In this document: positions 24,928 through 34,506 of the stretch, piece by piece
Position numbering within the stretch: the first letter of the stretch is position 1
How the letters are laid out: the number at the start of each line of letters is the position of its first letter
NCBI RefSeq assembly: GCF_039555535.1
Contig: NZ_CP154630.1
Location: 571,001 to 635,000, forward strand
Origin: Stenotrophomonas maltophilia
GTDB lineage: Bacteria > Pseudomonadota > Gammaproteobacteria > Xanthomonadales > Xanthomonadaceae
Length of the DNA: 64,000 nt
Direction: 5' to 3'
Notes under the pieces: generated by a model
Told to the model about the DNA's origin: nothing
Seen by the model: only the letters and a program-made list of their open reading frames with translations
The model's database searches: none
Position numbers and translations under genes: made by a program

Positions 24928-26353
24928 AGATCTCGTGATCGATATCGAGAACGTCAGCAAGGTGTTCAACATTTTTGAGAAGCCTTCTGATCGACTGCTG
25001 CAGATGCTGTTGCCACGGCTGGGGCGTGTTCTGCCTGTTGGTAGCTCGTGGACTTCGCGTCAACGTGGGCGTGAGTTCTGGGCGCTGCGTGATGTCAGTT
25101 TGAAAGTGAAACGGGGCGACGCGGTCGGCATCATCGGTCGCAACGGTTCAGGAAAATCGACGCTGCTGCAGATCATCGCCGGCACACTTGCACCGACAAG
25201 GGGCAAGGCCAAGGTCAATGGACGGATCGCTGCGCTGCTTGAGCTGGGAAGCGGGTTCAATCCGGATTTCACCGGGCGCGAGAATGTCGTGCTCAATGGC
25301 ATGATTCTTGGCCTGACGGAGCGTGAGGTGATGCAACGCTTCGATGCTATTGCCGCCTTCGCCGACATAGGCAGTTTCATCGATCAGCCCGTGCGCACTT
25401 ACTCCAGCGGCATGATGCTGCGGCTGGCATTTGCAGTGCAGACCCAGGTCGAGCCGGACATCCTCATCGTGGATGAGGCCCTGGCTGTGGGCGACGCGCT
25501 CTTCCAGAAGCGCTGTTTCCAGCAGATGGAGGCGCTGCGAGCCAACGGTTGCACCCTGCTCCTCGTCTCCCATGACCAGGAGTCGATCAGGACGTTGACC
25601 GATCATTCGATCCTCCTGAGGGACGGCACCGTGCGGGTTGCGGGGCCGTCATCGGACGTGGTCCTCGAATACAGGAAGCAGCTGCATGAGGATGAGCGCG
25701 ACTATTACGCGTCGGTCAGTGCGCAGCACCTGCAGTTTGCCCAGAAAATTGTTGACGCGCAGGTGGCTGGCGAAGGGGCCGCGGACGTAGAGGGCCATGA
25801 AGGTTCTGCGATCTTGGGTGCCCGCAGCGACAAGTTGTCCTTCGGCGACTATGACTGCGTGATCGAGCGGGTGCGCGTGCTCGACCAGCGCGACGAGGAG
25901 TGCGCCTACTTCCTGCCGCAGGACAAGGTGGTCATTGAAGTGACCGGGCGCCCGAAGCGTGACATGGACCGACTCAACATCAATGTCCGGCTTCGCAACA
26001 AGGAAGGGGTGAAGCTCTACTCGTGGGGTACTTTGAACCAGGATGTTAATGCGTGGGCCGAGCGCGGACGGGATGATTCAGGGGTGTGGAACATGATGTT
26101 CCCGGCGGACGTTCCTTTCGTGGTGCGGTTTACCTTCGATTGCGCCCTTGGCATGAACTTCTATGAAGTCCAGGTTTCTGTTTCAGAAGAAATCGAGCAA
26201 TTTGGCGGAGCACAGCGCATGCTGCATTGGCGTGACGAGGCGGCCTTCTTCCAAGTGGGCATGAGGCAGAAGGAATACACATTCGGTGGTGTCTGCGATC
26301 TCCGCATGCACGCGGAAGTGGCCGGAATTCAGCGAAATACGGAGAAACTGTGA
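24917..26353 (+). CDS. wzt: O-antigen ABC transporter ATPase Wzt with glycan-binding C-domain
   Basis: ATPase subunit of the exporter. The nucleotide-binding domain (about 1-250) has Walker A GRNGSGKS (74-81), the signature YSSGMMLRLAFA and Walker B ILIVDEAL. The C-terminal part (about 330-478) is a beta-rich Wzt_C-type domain; in systems such as E. coli O9a it recognises the methylated end of the finished chain. The extension together with the adjacent methyltransferase suggests the same export logic. GGAGGG is ten bases before the ATG. Its stop overlaps the next start. Confidence 0.93.
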   Translation: MSSEDLVIDIENVSKVFNIFEKPSDRLLQMLLPRLGRVLPVGSSWTSRQRGREFWALRDVSLKVKRGDAVGIIGRNGSGKSTLLQIIAGTLAPTRGKAKVNGRIAALLELGSGFNPDFTGRENVVLNGMILGLTEREVMQRFDAIAAFADIGSFIDQPVRTYSSGMMLRLAFAVQTQVEPDILIVDEALAVGDALFQKRCFQQMEALRANGCTLLLVSHDQESIRTLTDHSILLRDGTVRVAGPSSDVVLEYRKQLHEDERDYYASVSAQHLQFAQKIVDAQVAGEGAADVEGHEGSAILGARSDKLSFGDYDCVIERVRVLDQRDEECAYFLPQDKVVIEVTGRPKRDMDRLNINVRLRNKEGVKLYSWGTLNQDVNAWAERGRDDSGVWNMMFPADVPFVVRFTFDCALGMNFYEVQVSVSEEIEQFGGAQRMLHWRDEAAFFQVGMRQKEYTFGGVCDLRMHAEVAGIQRNTEKL

Positions 26354-28152
26354 TGCAAACAAGCACGAATGTTCCCCGTTCCGCGTTGTCCCCCGCGGCG
26401 TTGCGCGTCGGAGTTCGAAGACTGTATGACTGGTTGGCTGCGGGTCCGGTTGCGCTGCTCGGAAATTCCGAGCCGGCATTGGCGCGCGGCCTGCGGCAGT
26501 GCGGATATGAGGTGCTTGATGGAGTGGAAGGCGCAGCGTCTGCGGTCCTCGTTGTTGATCATGCAGATGTTGGCTCCGCCGATGAGTGCCTGCAGTCATT
26601 GCTGGCGGATATCCGTATACCCGTATGCCTTCTGGTCGGGGGGGGGGCGGCAACCAACGTAGCGCGTGCCCAGTGGGAGGCAGCGGCCATCCGCCAAGAG
26701 TGGCGCAAACATCCGCAGAACGAGCGCGTAGCGCCATACGGTGAGTTGGATCGTGTCAATGGGTTGCTGTTGATGGCGTTCGAACGCGTGCCCGACGCAG
26801 CCATTGCTGCCTATCCTCTGAGCGCGCTTGTGGAAGAGCGCGATCTGCATACGGACATGACTCGCGAGGCTGGGCGACGATCCGATGCGCACATGGCCCG
26901 CTATGCACAGGCTGCGCAGTTCATTCGACCTGGGGATCGCGTCATCGACGTCGCATGCGGCTTGGGGTACGGCTCCTACCAGCTTGCCCACAATAGCCAG
27001 GCGGCCTCGTTCATTGGACTTGATGCCAGTGACTATGCGGTGGACTACGCCAGTACCTGTTTTGCCCCTGATGCCCCGGTAGAGATGAGCTTCGTTGTCG
27101 GCGATGCGCAGGATCTGTCGGGAATGGCTGATGGTTCCGCGGACTTCGCGGTATCTGTGGAGACGCTGGAACATCTTCCTGAGCCTGATCGACTGCTGGC
27201 GGAGCTGCATCGGGTGCTCTCGCCGGAAGGGCGCTTGTATGCAAGCGTGCCTAATGACTGGTCGGACGAAACTGGCGAGGACCCGAATCCATTTCATTTC
27301 CATGTATACGACTGGCCGCGACTCATCAACCAGTTCCATCGGAATGGTTTCGTTATCGAGAGGGCGTGGTTGCAGGATGCCGGAGGTGGCCAGAAGCGGC
27401 ATCTGTCGGTGCGCTCCATGCTTGAGATCGATCCGCACGCAGGTCCAAGCTGCGATGGTGAATGGCTGCTGGTGCTCGCCCGCAAGACCGATGCGGCAAT
27501 GGAAACGGGGGACGATCCGCTGCGTCCGTTCCGCGAAATGCTCGCCAACGGACAAACTGACGCCGCATTGCATGAACTTGAGGCCCATTTCGAAACGGGA
27601 GAACCGCTGCTCCAGGCCCGCTCGCGTGCGGCGGCGGCTGTGCTTGCGACAACCACTGGGACGCTGGAGTCCGCTGCTGCGCATTGGGAGCATTGCCGGA
27701 CAGCGGCCCGTGAAGCATTGGTCGAGCCATCCATCGAGGCCGAGGCGGCCGCGCTTCTGCATCTTGCCGCGGCCCAGCTGGCATTGCCAACGCATCTACG
27801 CTTTGCTCGATTGAAACTTCTGATTCGGATCCGAGCCCCGATCATCTGCGATCTGCTCGGCCCGGAGCCCGCATTGCTGGGCGACAACGATGATCGCGCC
27901 GTGTCCGCGGGCATCGGGGATGGCAATGGGCAGTCGAGCCTGAGTGCTGGCGATGTACAGCAGCTTGTGGATGCCAAGCGATGGCTTGATGGCAAGTACC
28001 ACGAGCAGCAGAAGCATATTGCCGAACTGGAGCAGTACAACGTCGAACTCGAGGCTGCTCGCAGATGGCTGGACGCGCAGTACCACTCACTGACGGCAGA
28101 GGTACAGCGCCTCGGACAAGCGTCTGCTGCTGCGTCCGGCGATAGCAGGTAG
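26353..28152 (+). CDS. SAM-dependent methyltransferase with C-terminal coiled coil
   Basis: A protein of 599-600 residues. After an N-terminal Rossmann-like segment (about 1-110) comes a class I methyltransferase domain with intact motif I, VIDVACGLGYGS (about 197-208), then LDASDYAVDYA and DFAVSVETLEHL. A helical, TPR-like region leads to a coiled coil with two copies of a 28-residue unit, WLDGKYHEQ and WLDAQYHSL. Positioned after wzm/wzt it probably methylates the chain end as a terminator (WbdD/WbdD-like role). The ATG at 26353 shares a base with the wzt stop; a GTG one codon earlier is possible. GGAG is present upstream. Confidence 0.85.
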   Translation: MQTSTNVPRSALSPAALRVGVRRLYDWLAAGPVALLGNSEPALARGLRQCGYEVLDGVEGAASAVLVVDHADVGSADECLQSLLADIRIPVCLLVGGGAATNVARAQWEAAAIRQEWRKHPQNERVAPYGELDRVNGLLLMAFERVPDAAIAAYPLSALVEERDLHTDMTREAGRRSDAHMARYAQAAQFIRPGDRVIDVACGLGYGSYQLAHNSQAASFIGLDASDYAVDYASTCFAPDAPVEMSFVVGDAQDLSGMADGSADFAVSVETLEHLPEPDRLLAELHRVLSPEGRLYASVPNDWSDETGEDPNPFHFHVYDWPRLINQFHRNGFVIERAWLQDAGGGQKRHLSVRSMLEIDPHAGPSCDGEWLLVLARKTDAAMETGDDPLRPFREMLANGQTDAALHELEAHFETGEPLLQARSRAAAAVLATTTGTLESAAAHWEHCRTAAREALVEPSIEAEAAALLHLAAAQLALPTHLRFARLKLLIRIRAPIICDLLGPEPALLGDNDDRAVSAGIGDGNGQSSLSAGDVQQLVDAKRWLDGKYHEQQKHIAELEQYNVELEAARRWLDAQYHSLTAEVQRLGQASAAASGDSR

Positions 28153-28160
28153 CAATCGCC

Positions 28161-30734
28161 ATGAGCGCGCCAGATTCATCAATGTCCTCCGCGCAGCCGG
28201 CGACTACTCTGTTACCCGACGGATTGGCGGAATTCTGTCTGCGGATCTGCGGGCCGGGCCGGGTAGTCCTGTTCGGCGCCGAGATGACGATGCTGACCGC
28301 GCCGTTGCGCAGGGCAGGCTGCGAAGTTTCCACGACTCAGATTGAGGCGGATGGCGAGCGCCCGGAATGGATGGTCGCTTGGGCGCAGACCGATGCATTG
28401 CGGTCCGAGGCGCTCGGATCTGACGTTTCCACGTTGGTGCTGGTGGGCGGTGCAGGCGCAGACGTGCCCGCCTGGCGGGAGCAAGCCTGTGAGCGTGGAT
28501 GGGATCTTCACCCCGCGATCTTCACCATGCCTGGCGTTCTTGGCAGCGCTGCCTTGTTGGTGCTTGCTCGGAGCGGGGTCAGATCGACCTCCGCCGATAC
28601 GATTCCGCATGCCAGCTTTCACGGTTTAGCGGCCGCCCTCGTACGTCCTGGTGATGCAGTCATGGCGACCGAAGCCGCTGGGGACGGCGTATGGCGGATC
28701 GTGCAGCAGCAATCACGCTGCCGCTGGTTGGGCGTGCTGGCATCGCGACCACCCGCCCCGTCGCAGCCCGGCCTCGAATGGATCAACCCTGCGCGCTGGC
28801 CGGAGTTCTCCGATTTGCTGGATGTGGTGATCACGCAGATGGCCGTCGATGCCGCGGACTGGCACGGGCTGCTGCGGAATGCACATGCTCCACTGCGGCG
28901 AAGCGGGCGGCTTGTCCTGCGCGTGCCGTTGGCGCATGGACTCGATCCGCTGTCACATTTGGTGACTTGCTTGGAAGAGTTGGAGCTGGTGGTGGATCGC
29001 GCGTGGTATCAGCGTACTGCCGGCCGGACTGGTCTTGAGCAGTTCCACGAAATTGACCGCGAGACTCCGCTCGCCACTGCGCGCGGGGAGAGCGCCGACG
29101 CAATTGTGCTGCTCGCGGTGAAAACTGGCGGGCGAGGGGTCACGCAGGACCCTTCCGCGCAGGTTCCCAACATCATCGCATTCCATCGCGACTATCAGGA
29201 CGCAAGCGTTGTCCGCTTGATCGTTTCCATGGGGGAGCGGATCGAATCACCGGTGCTACGCCGGCAGCTTGCCCGCAGCGTACTCGACTCGTCGTCACCG
29301 ACTTCCGCCGATCACGGTGCTGCCCTGTGCGTACTGCTCTATGACGCGGAAGCAGCCGCCGGAGACAAGCGTGAGGTGTTGCTCGCTGCCGTCTGGCACT
29401 ACATCACCGAGCCGGCTGCCAATCCTACGGTGCTGCGCTGGCAGGTTTCCCTCGCCTTTGCCGCCGCTCAGCTCTACCAGGCCGATGGCAGGCTGGAAGA
29501 GGCGGCTGAGCTCTATCAGCGTGTCCTGGCATTCGATGTGCTGGCCTTCAGCCCGCTGCTGGGTACCAAGACCACCGCCGCCGCCGCAAGGTTGGGCTGG
29601 ATCAGGTTCGGCCAAGGCAACGTCGATGCTGCGCGCATGGCATGGTCCCGCGGTCTGGACGAGGCGCGGCGGCTGTCCGCTCAGGCGGACTGGTCCGAAG
29701 TCGTGGCTGATCCTGCGGCGCCGGAGACATTCTCGATGCCGGAATTGGCCGTGGTCATGGATGAAGCCGGTGGCCTGGCGACTGCGTTGCGGGTAACTGC
29801 TGAGTCTCCACTGCGGCCGGGGATTGCTTGGCAAGGGGGAAACCATACCTGGAAAGCACAATTGCAGGAGGCGCGCACGGAACTGCGGCTTCAACAGGAG
29901 TGGATTGGCAAATTGCAGGTTGCCAAGGACTGGCTCGACGGTCAGTACCGCCACCTCAACGCCGAGTTGGAGCGGCGGGAGGGGGGGGAGCGCGTACTCG
30001 AGTCACAGTTGCTTGTGCTCGCTCAAGATATGGACGAACTGCGTTCGGATCTTCAGAGGCATCGAATCGAAAGTGAAACGCTGCAGGAAGGAAAGGCATG
30101 GCTGGACGGGCACACTGCACGTCTCGCCACCGAGCTAAGGCGACTGATGGCGCAGCACGAAGAGCTCTCGTCTGCGAAAAACTGGCTGGATGCCCAGTAC
30201 CAGAGTCTGAGTCTTGAGCTCGACCAGCGCCTGACGTGGCAGCGCCAGCTGCAAGAAGGCAAAGACTGGTTGGAGCAGCAGTACTACCGGCTGCATGAGG
30301 AGTTGGCACTGCGTACCGAAGAGCTTCAGGCATCGCAGTCCGAGAATGAAGCCAGGGCGGCAGAGATCGTGGGCCTCCGGGCCGCATTCCGCTTTGCGCA
30401 TCTGCATGCGGAAGCTGAATGGGCGGGGCTGCAGGATGAGCTCCAGCGGAGGCGGGAGGAGCTGGCGCAGGTGCACAACGCGTATCAGCGCCAATCAGCT
30501 GCACTGGACGACAAGATCGCAGCACACCGGAAGCTGGAGGAGGCAGCGCGTGATCTCGCCGCAGCAACCGGGCTGATTATCGGCAACTCACCTCAGCTGC
30601 GGTTCCCGGCCGAGGCCATCGCAGAAGAGATGACCTCGCTCGCGTCAGCACTTCAACGCATGCCGCTGAAGTCCGTGGTACGCACGGCATTGCGTTTGCT
30701 TACCAAGCTGCTCGATTGGAGACATCCGCGATGA
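28161..30734 (+). CDS. Paralogous pseudo-methyltransferase with 28-residue coiled-coil repeats
   Basis: An 857-residue protein with the same order of domains as its upstream neighbour: N-terminal Rossmann-like part, methyltransferase-like part, TPR-like helices (about 425-500), coiled coil (about 560-800). The SAM motif is destroyed: VRPGDAVMATEAAGDGVW (about 162-177) stands where the neighbour has IRPGDRVIDVACGLGYG. The coiled coil has WLD-type units at about 589, 645, 674 and 701, spaced 56, 28 and 28 (WLDGQYRHL, WLDGHTARL, WLDAQYQSL, WLEQQYYRL). It is likely a structural partner, perhaps a length ruler. It begins nine bases after the methyltransferase gene and overlaps the next (ATGA). Confidence 0.8.
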   Translation: MSAPDSSMSSAQPATTLLPDGLAEFCLRICGPGRVVLFGAEMTMLTAPLRRAGCEVSTTQIEADGERPEWMVAWAQTDALRSEALGSDVSTLVLVGGAGADVPAWREQACERGWDLHPAIFTMPGVLGSAALLVLARSGVRSTSADTIPHASFHGLAAALVRPGDAVMATEAAGDGVWRIVQQQSRCRWLGVLASRPPAPSQPGLEWINPARWPEFSDLLDVVITQMAVDAADWHGLLRNAHAPLRRSGRLVLRVPLAHGLDPLSHLVTCLEELELVVDRAWYQRTAGRTGLEQFHEIDRETPLATARGESADAIVLLAVKTGGRGVTQDPSAQVPNIIAFHRDYQDASVVRLIVSMGERIESPVLRRQLARSVLDSSSPTSADHGAALCVLLYDAEAAAGDKREVLLAAVWHYITEPAANPTVLRWQVSLAFAAAQLYQADGRLEEAAELYQRVLAFDVLAFSPLLGTKTTAAAARLGWIRFGQGNVDAARMAWSRGLDEARRLSAQADWSEVVADPAAPETFSMPELAVVMDEAGGLATALRVTAESPLRPGIAWQGGNHTWKAQLQEARTELRLQQEWIGKLQVAKDWLDGQYRHLNAELERREGGERVLESQLLVLAQDMDELRSDLQRHRIESETLQEGKAWLDGHTARLATELRRLMAQHEELSSAKNWLDAQYQSLSLELDQRLTWQRQLQEGKDWLEQQYYRLHEELALRTEELQASQSENEARAAEIVGLRAAFRFAHLHAEAEWAGLQDELQRRREELAQVHNAYQRQSAALDDKIAAHRKLEEAARDLAAATGLIIGNSPQLRFPAEAIAEEMTSLASALQRMPLKSVVRTALRLLTKLLDWRHPR

Positions 30735-31462
30735 TGGCTGAACTTACCGTCGTAGTGACTTTCCATCGCGAGGGATTGTTTGCATATGCTGCGCTGCGAA
30801 GCTACATGCGGTCGCGCCAGCATGCGTCTGCCGCCGGATCGCAGGTGAAGTTCGTGCTGGTATTGGACAATGCAGATGAGAAAACCAGCGCAATTGTGCG
30901 CGGGCATCCTGACCTGGAGGGAGATGAGCTGATCCTCGTCACTTCAGCAGGAGATCCGGCGCTGGCGCGCAACCTGGGTATCGAGCAGGCCAGAAGCACC
31001 TTTGTCTGCATCCTCGATGGCGATGACCTGATCAGCCGGGATTACTTTCAGCGACACTTGGCCTTTGCTGCGGCAGCTCCAGTTCGGTCCGTTCTTCACG
31101 CCGAGGTGGTTGCCAGCTTCGGCAGGGAAAATGGAATCAGTCTGCAGCTTGATCAGCGCAGCATGCCATTTTCGCCGGACGTGCTGCTCCACGCGAATCC
31201 TTGGATAAGTGCCGTGTTCGCGCGCCGTGAAGTCTTCAGTCAGATCCCCTACGTCGCCTGCCGGCCAGAAAAGACCGGATATGGCTATGAAGATTGGCAT
31301 TGGAGTTGCCAGACCGTGGCGGCGGGCTACGAGCATCTGATCGTGCCACGCACGGCCTATTTCTACAGGCTCAAGCACACAGGCTCGGTCAATGCGAGCA
31401 GCGCCGCCATGCGCGCCGTCTTGCCACCGAGTGATCTGTTCGGTCGATGGGAGCATTGTTGA
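30731..31462 (+). CDS. Family 2 glycosyltransferase (copy 1)
   Basis: A 243-residue GT-A enzyme for O-chain assembly at the cytoplasmic face. It starts with VVVTFHREGLFAYAALRSY, has the nucleotide-sugar/metal motif ILDGDDLIS, and a GYGYEDWHWSC acceptor-side segment. The sugar is unknown. It is paralogous to the gene at 33751 (same LVLDNAD, HPDL and DGDDL segments). ATG overlaps the previous stop, and its own stop overlaps the next start, so expression is tightly coupled. Confidence 0.87.
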   Translation: MMAELTVVVTFHREGLFAYAALRSYMRSRQHASAAGSQVKFVLVLDNADEKTSAIVRGHPDLEGDELILVTSAGDPALARNLGIEQARSTFVCILDGDDLISRDYFQRHLAFAAAAPVRSVLHAEVVASFGRENGISLQLDQRSMPFSPDVLLHANPWISAVFARREVFSQIPYVACRPEKTGYGYEDWHWSCQTVAAGYEHLIVPRTAYFYRLKHTGSVNASSAAMRAVLPPSDLFGRWEHC

Positions 31463-32904
31463 TGCGGCGTCTGTTCGCTTTGGCGCGTCGTGTCGATGTT
31501 CGCCAGCTGCTGCGTAATCCACGAATGGAACTGGGCCGCATCATGGTCTGGCTGGGTCGACGCATTGAACGCGTGGGTCGGAATACCGGCAGCGGGCACA
31601 GACCAATGCCGGACTGGCTGCATGAGGAAATGGTGGCGCTGGCGGCGATCGAGCCGGAGCTGTTGAGGGAGGGTGACGAGCCCAGGCGCTTTGGCCACGC
31701 TTCGATCCCGCTCACCAACCGCCCGGGCGAGATCTATCGGGAACTGGTGGAGTCTGTCGGCACTCAGTCAGCCAGCCACGTTCTCATCTTGCCATGGTTG
31801 GTGCGGGGAGGGGCTGATCGGGGGGCGCTGCATCACCTTCGGGTCTGGGCAGAGGCGCTGCCCGCAGGCAAAGCATTGCTTGTTCTTACCGAGGACGTTG
31901 CCTCTCCTTGGCTTGAGCGAGTCCCAGCGGCGGTCAGGGTGCTCCCATTTGGCCGGATTGTGGGCGGCATGGCATTGCCCGGTCGCGTGCAACTTCTGAC
32001 CCGGCTGTTGCTGCAGATGCAACCGGCGGTGATTCACAACATCAATTCAAGGGTTGCCTGGCAGGCGTTCGCGCAGCACGGGCTGGCGCTGCGCCAGAAG
32101 TCAGGGCTGTTTGCTTCCCTGTTCTGCGATGACCGCGATGAGGAGGGGGTTCCAACCGGATTTGCCCGAAGTCACCTGCGCGACAGCTATGCAAACCTGG
32201 TGACGGTTTTTTGCGACAATAGTGTCTATCCGAACATCTGGTCCAGGGAGCTTGGTGTTCCTCGACAGCTGTTCAGCGTGCTGCGCTTCCCTTATGACCA
32301 GAAGGTTGTCCGGAAGGAGGGGCCGTATCTGATCGAAGGTCCTGCTCGAGTACTCTGGGCAGGGCGTTTTGATCGCCAGAAGCGGCTTGACATTCTCCTC
32401 CAGGTCGCAAAGTCAATGCCATCAGTAGGATTCGACGTGCATGGGGTATCCGAACTGGGCCGTCCGGATCCTGCAGTCAAGGAGATCAGAGGATTGCCCA
32501 ACGTAGTCCTGAACGGTTCATTCGAACGGTTCGACGACATCGTGCGTCCCACGCATGCGGCGCTGCTTTTCACCACATCATGGGAAGGATTGCCGACACT
32601 GCTGCTTGATGCTGCGGCCGCGGGTCTGCCGATCGTGGCGCCAGCAGTCGGGGGGATCGGCGATCTCCTCGATGCTGCTTGGTTGGTTGATGATCCCGAT
32701 GACGTTGCTGGATTCGTGGCGAGGTTGAAGGACCTGGGACATGATCAGGCGCTGCGTGAACAGCGTCGGATCGAGCAGTACGCCTCGCTATCAGATGGTC
32801 GGGACTGGAGCACCTTCGTCAAGACACTGCAAGACATACCGTTCTACCTGCCGGAACTGCCGGCAGCGCCTGACATATCTATCGAGCAAGGAAGAATTCA
32901 GTGA
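31462..32904 (+). CDS. Family 4 glycosyltransferase (copy 1)
   Basis: A 480-residue GT-B enzyme. The C-terminal half shows VLWAGRFDRQKRLDILL and SWEGLPTLLLDAAAAGLPIVAP; the usual second Glu of the E-x7-E motif is Asp. The N-terminal half has MPDWLHEEMVALAAIEPELL and LPWLVRGGADRGALHH, both shared with the second copy at 34499. The start ATG shares one base with the preceding GT2 stop. It overlaps the SDR gene by four bases (GTGA). Donor sugar not determined. Confidence 0.88.
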   Translation: MRRLFALARRVDVRQLLRNPRMELGRIMVWLGRRIERVGRNTGSGHRPMPDWLHEEMVALAAIEPELLREGDEPRRFGHASIPLTNRPGEIYRELVESVGTQSASHVLILPWLVRGGADRGALHHLRVWAEALPAGKALLVLTEDVASPWLERVPAAVRVLPFGRIVGGMALPGRVQLLTRLLLQMQPAVIHNINSRVAWQAFAQHGLALRQKSGLFASLFCDDRDEEGVPTGFARSHLRDSYANLVTVFCDNSVYPNIWSRELGVPRQLFSVLRFPYDQKVVRKEGPYLIEGPARVLWAGRFDRQKRLDILLQVAKSMPSVGFDVHGVSELGRPDPAVKEIRGLPNVVLNGSFERFDDIVRPTHAALLFTTSWEGLPTLLLDAAAAGLPIVAPAVGGIGDLLDAAWLVDDPDDVAGFVARLKDLGHDQALREQRRIEQYASLSDGRDWSTFVKTLQDIPFYLPELPAAPDISIEQGRIQ

Positions 32905-33608
32905 TTATTGGACGAGGCCTGGTTGCCAAGGCCTTCGCCGGCAAGTGGCCGCAGGACGGGGCGACTGTGATCGTTGCTGCAGGGGTGTCCAACTCCGACG
33001 AGCGGGAGCAGGCTGCATTTGATCGTGAGAAGCGTCTGCTGGATGAGGTGTTCACTTATCCGCAAGCGCGCCGGGTTGTCTATTTCGGAAGCTGCGCAGT
33101 TGGCAATCCGGACGAGCCGAGGACTCCCTACCTGCGGCACAAGACTTGGATGGAGTCTCGGGTGCTGGCCGATGAGCGTGGCAGGGTGTTCCGGCTTCCA
33201 CAGGTGGTTGGCGAAGGAGGCAATCCACATACGCTCACCAATTTTCTCAGCCAACGCATTCAGTCTGGTGAGCACTTCGAGGTGTGGGTACGCTCTGAGC
33301 GCAATCTGATCGATGTCGAAGATGTGGTGACCCTGGTGACCCATGTGCTCTGTCACCCCGAGCAGTTCCCGCGGATGATGCCGCTCGCAGATGCCCAGTC
33401 GACCCGTATGCCTGACATTGTTCATTGCATGGAACGTGCGCTCGCGAAGCGCGGGAACTACAGCATTCTTGAGCGCGGTGCCGCGTTTCCGATTGATACC
33501 ACGGACTGCCTTAGGGCCGCCAGGGCTTGCGGTATTCACTTTGGCCCAGGATACCTGGAGCAGCTCGTGGAGAAGTACTATGGCGTCGCCAAGAGGGTTC
33601 GAATCTAG
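32901..33608 (+). CDS. NAD-dependent epimerase/dehydratase (SDR) family protein
   Basis: A 235-residue short extended-SDR protein. It starts at GTG with MIIGRGLVAKAFAG, a compact nucleotide-binding turn; YFGSCAVG and YLRHK supply the Ser and Tyr-xxx-Lys catalytic residues, and NLIDVEDVVTLV is the usual late motif. It probably modifies a nucleotide sugar, though the loop GRGLVA is shortened compared with GxxGxxG. It lies between two copies of a GT2-GT4 pair. Confidence 0.75.
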   Translation: MIIGRGLVAKAFAGKWPQDGATVIVAAGVSNSDEREQAAFDREKRLLDEVFTYPQARRVVYFGSCAVGNPDEPRTPYLRHKTWMESRVLADERGRVFRLPQVVGEGGNPHTLTNFLSQRIQSGEHFEVWVRSERNLIDVEDVVTLVTHVLCHPEQFPRMMPLADAQSTRMPDIVHCMERALAKRGNYSILERGAAFPIDTTDCLRAARACGIHFGPGYLEQLVEKYYGVAKRVRI

Positions 33609-33750
33609 GAGGAATGGCCATTCGCGTCAGGACAGGTCCCCTAGTATCATGAAGATCGTTAAGTACGCTTAGAATTCAGTAGATTGGGGCGCAAATGAAT
33701 GCGAAGAGGACGCGGCGAGCTGTAGTGCCGTCGAGCCGCAGGAGCGGCAA

Positions 33751-34506
33751 ATGACCAGGCCAGCGCTGAGCGCCATCGTCACTTTCCATGGAGAAGGAAT
33801 CCTTGCGCACACCTCGCTGCGCTCGTACGCGCTGTCCCGCAAAGTGGCGCGGGAGCATGGGGTCGAGGTTGAACTGGTCCTGGTGCTGGACAACGCGGAC
33901 CACCAGACCCGCATGTTCGTGACCGAGCACCCCGATCTGGATGGGACTGAAATTCTTGTCGAGACCCGGCTCGGGGATGCGGCACTTGCACGCAATGCGG
34001 GTGTGGCAGCGTGCCGGGCAGACTATGTGTGCACTCTGGACGGTGATGATCTTGTCTCCACCGGCTACTTCCTGGTGCACATGAAGGAGGCCGCTCGCCA
34101 GCAAGGGTGCTTCGTTCTGCATCCTGAGATGGTCCTGAGCTTCGGCATGTACAGTGCGTTCAACTGGCAGGTGGATCAGGAGGGAGGTTACTACGATGAG
34201 AACGCATTGCTCACTGTGAACCCCTGGATCAGTGCAGCGTTCTCCACCCGCGAGCTGTTCGAGAGCATTCCCTACGTGGCCTGCTACCCGAAGCGAACTG
34301 GCTTCGGGTACGAAGACTGGTACTGGAATGCGGAGACGATTGCCCGCGGAGTGGTCCACCGGCTCGCCTGGGGATCGGCTTACTTCTACCGGCGCAAATG
34401 GCATGGTTCTCTCAACGAAGCCAGCCACGCATTGAAAACCGTCATTCCCTGCACCTCGCTGTTTGCCCTTGGGCGCAAGCGCGGCAAAGGACAAGGCCAT
34501 GTTTGA
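33751..34506 (+). CDS. Family 2 glycosyltransferase (copy 2)
   Basis: A 251-residue GT-A enzyme, paralogue of the gene at 30731: AIVTFHGEGILAHTSLRSY, VLVLDNADHQTRMF, TLDGDDLVS and TGFGYEDWYWNAET correspond position by position. The 142 bases before it contain no gene and may hold an internal promoter or leader. GGAGCGG precedes the ATG. It overlaps the next gene by eight bases. Confidence 0.87.
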   Translation: MTRPALSAIVTFHGEGILAHTSLRSYALSRKVAREHGVEVELVLVLDNADHQTRMFVTEHPDLDGTEILVETRLGDAALARNAGVAACRADYVCTLDGDDLVSTGYFLVHMKEAARQQGCFVLHPEMVLSFGMYSAFNWQVDQEGGYYDENALLTVNPWISAAFSTRELFESIPYVACYPKRTGFGYEDWYWNAETIARGVVHRLAWGSAYFYRRKWHGSLNEASHALKTVIPCTSLFALGRKRGKGQGHV

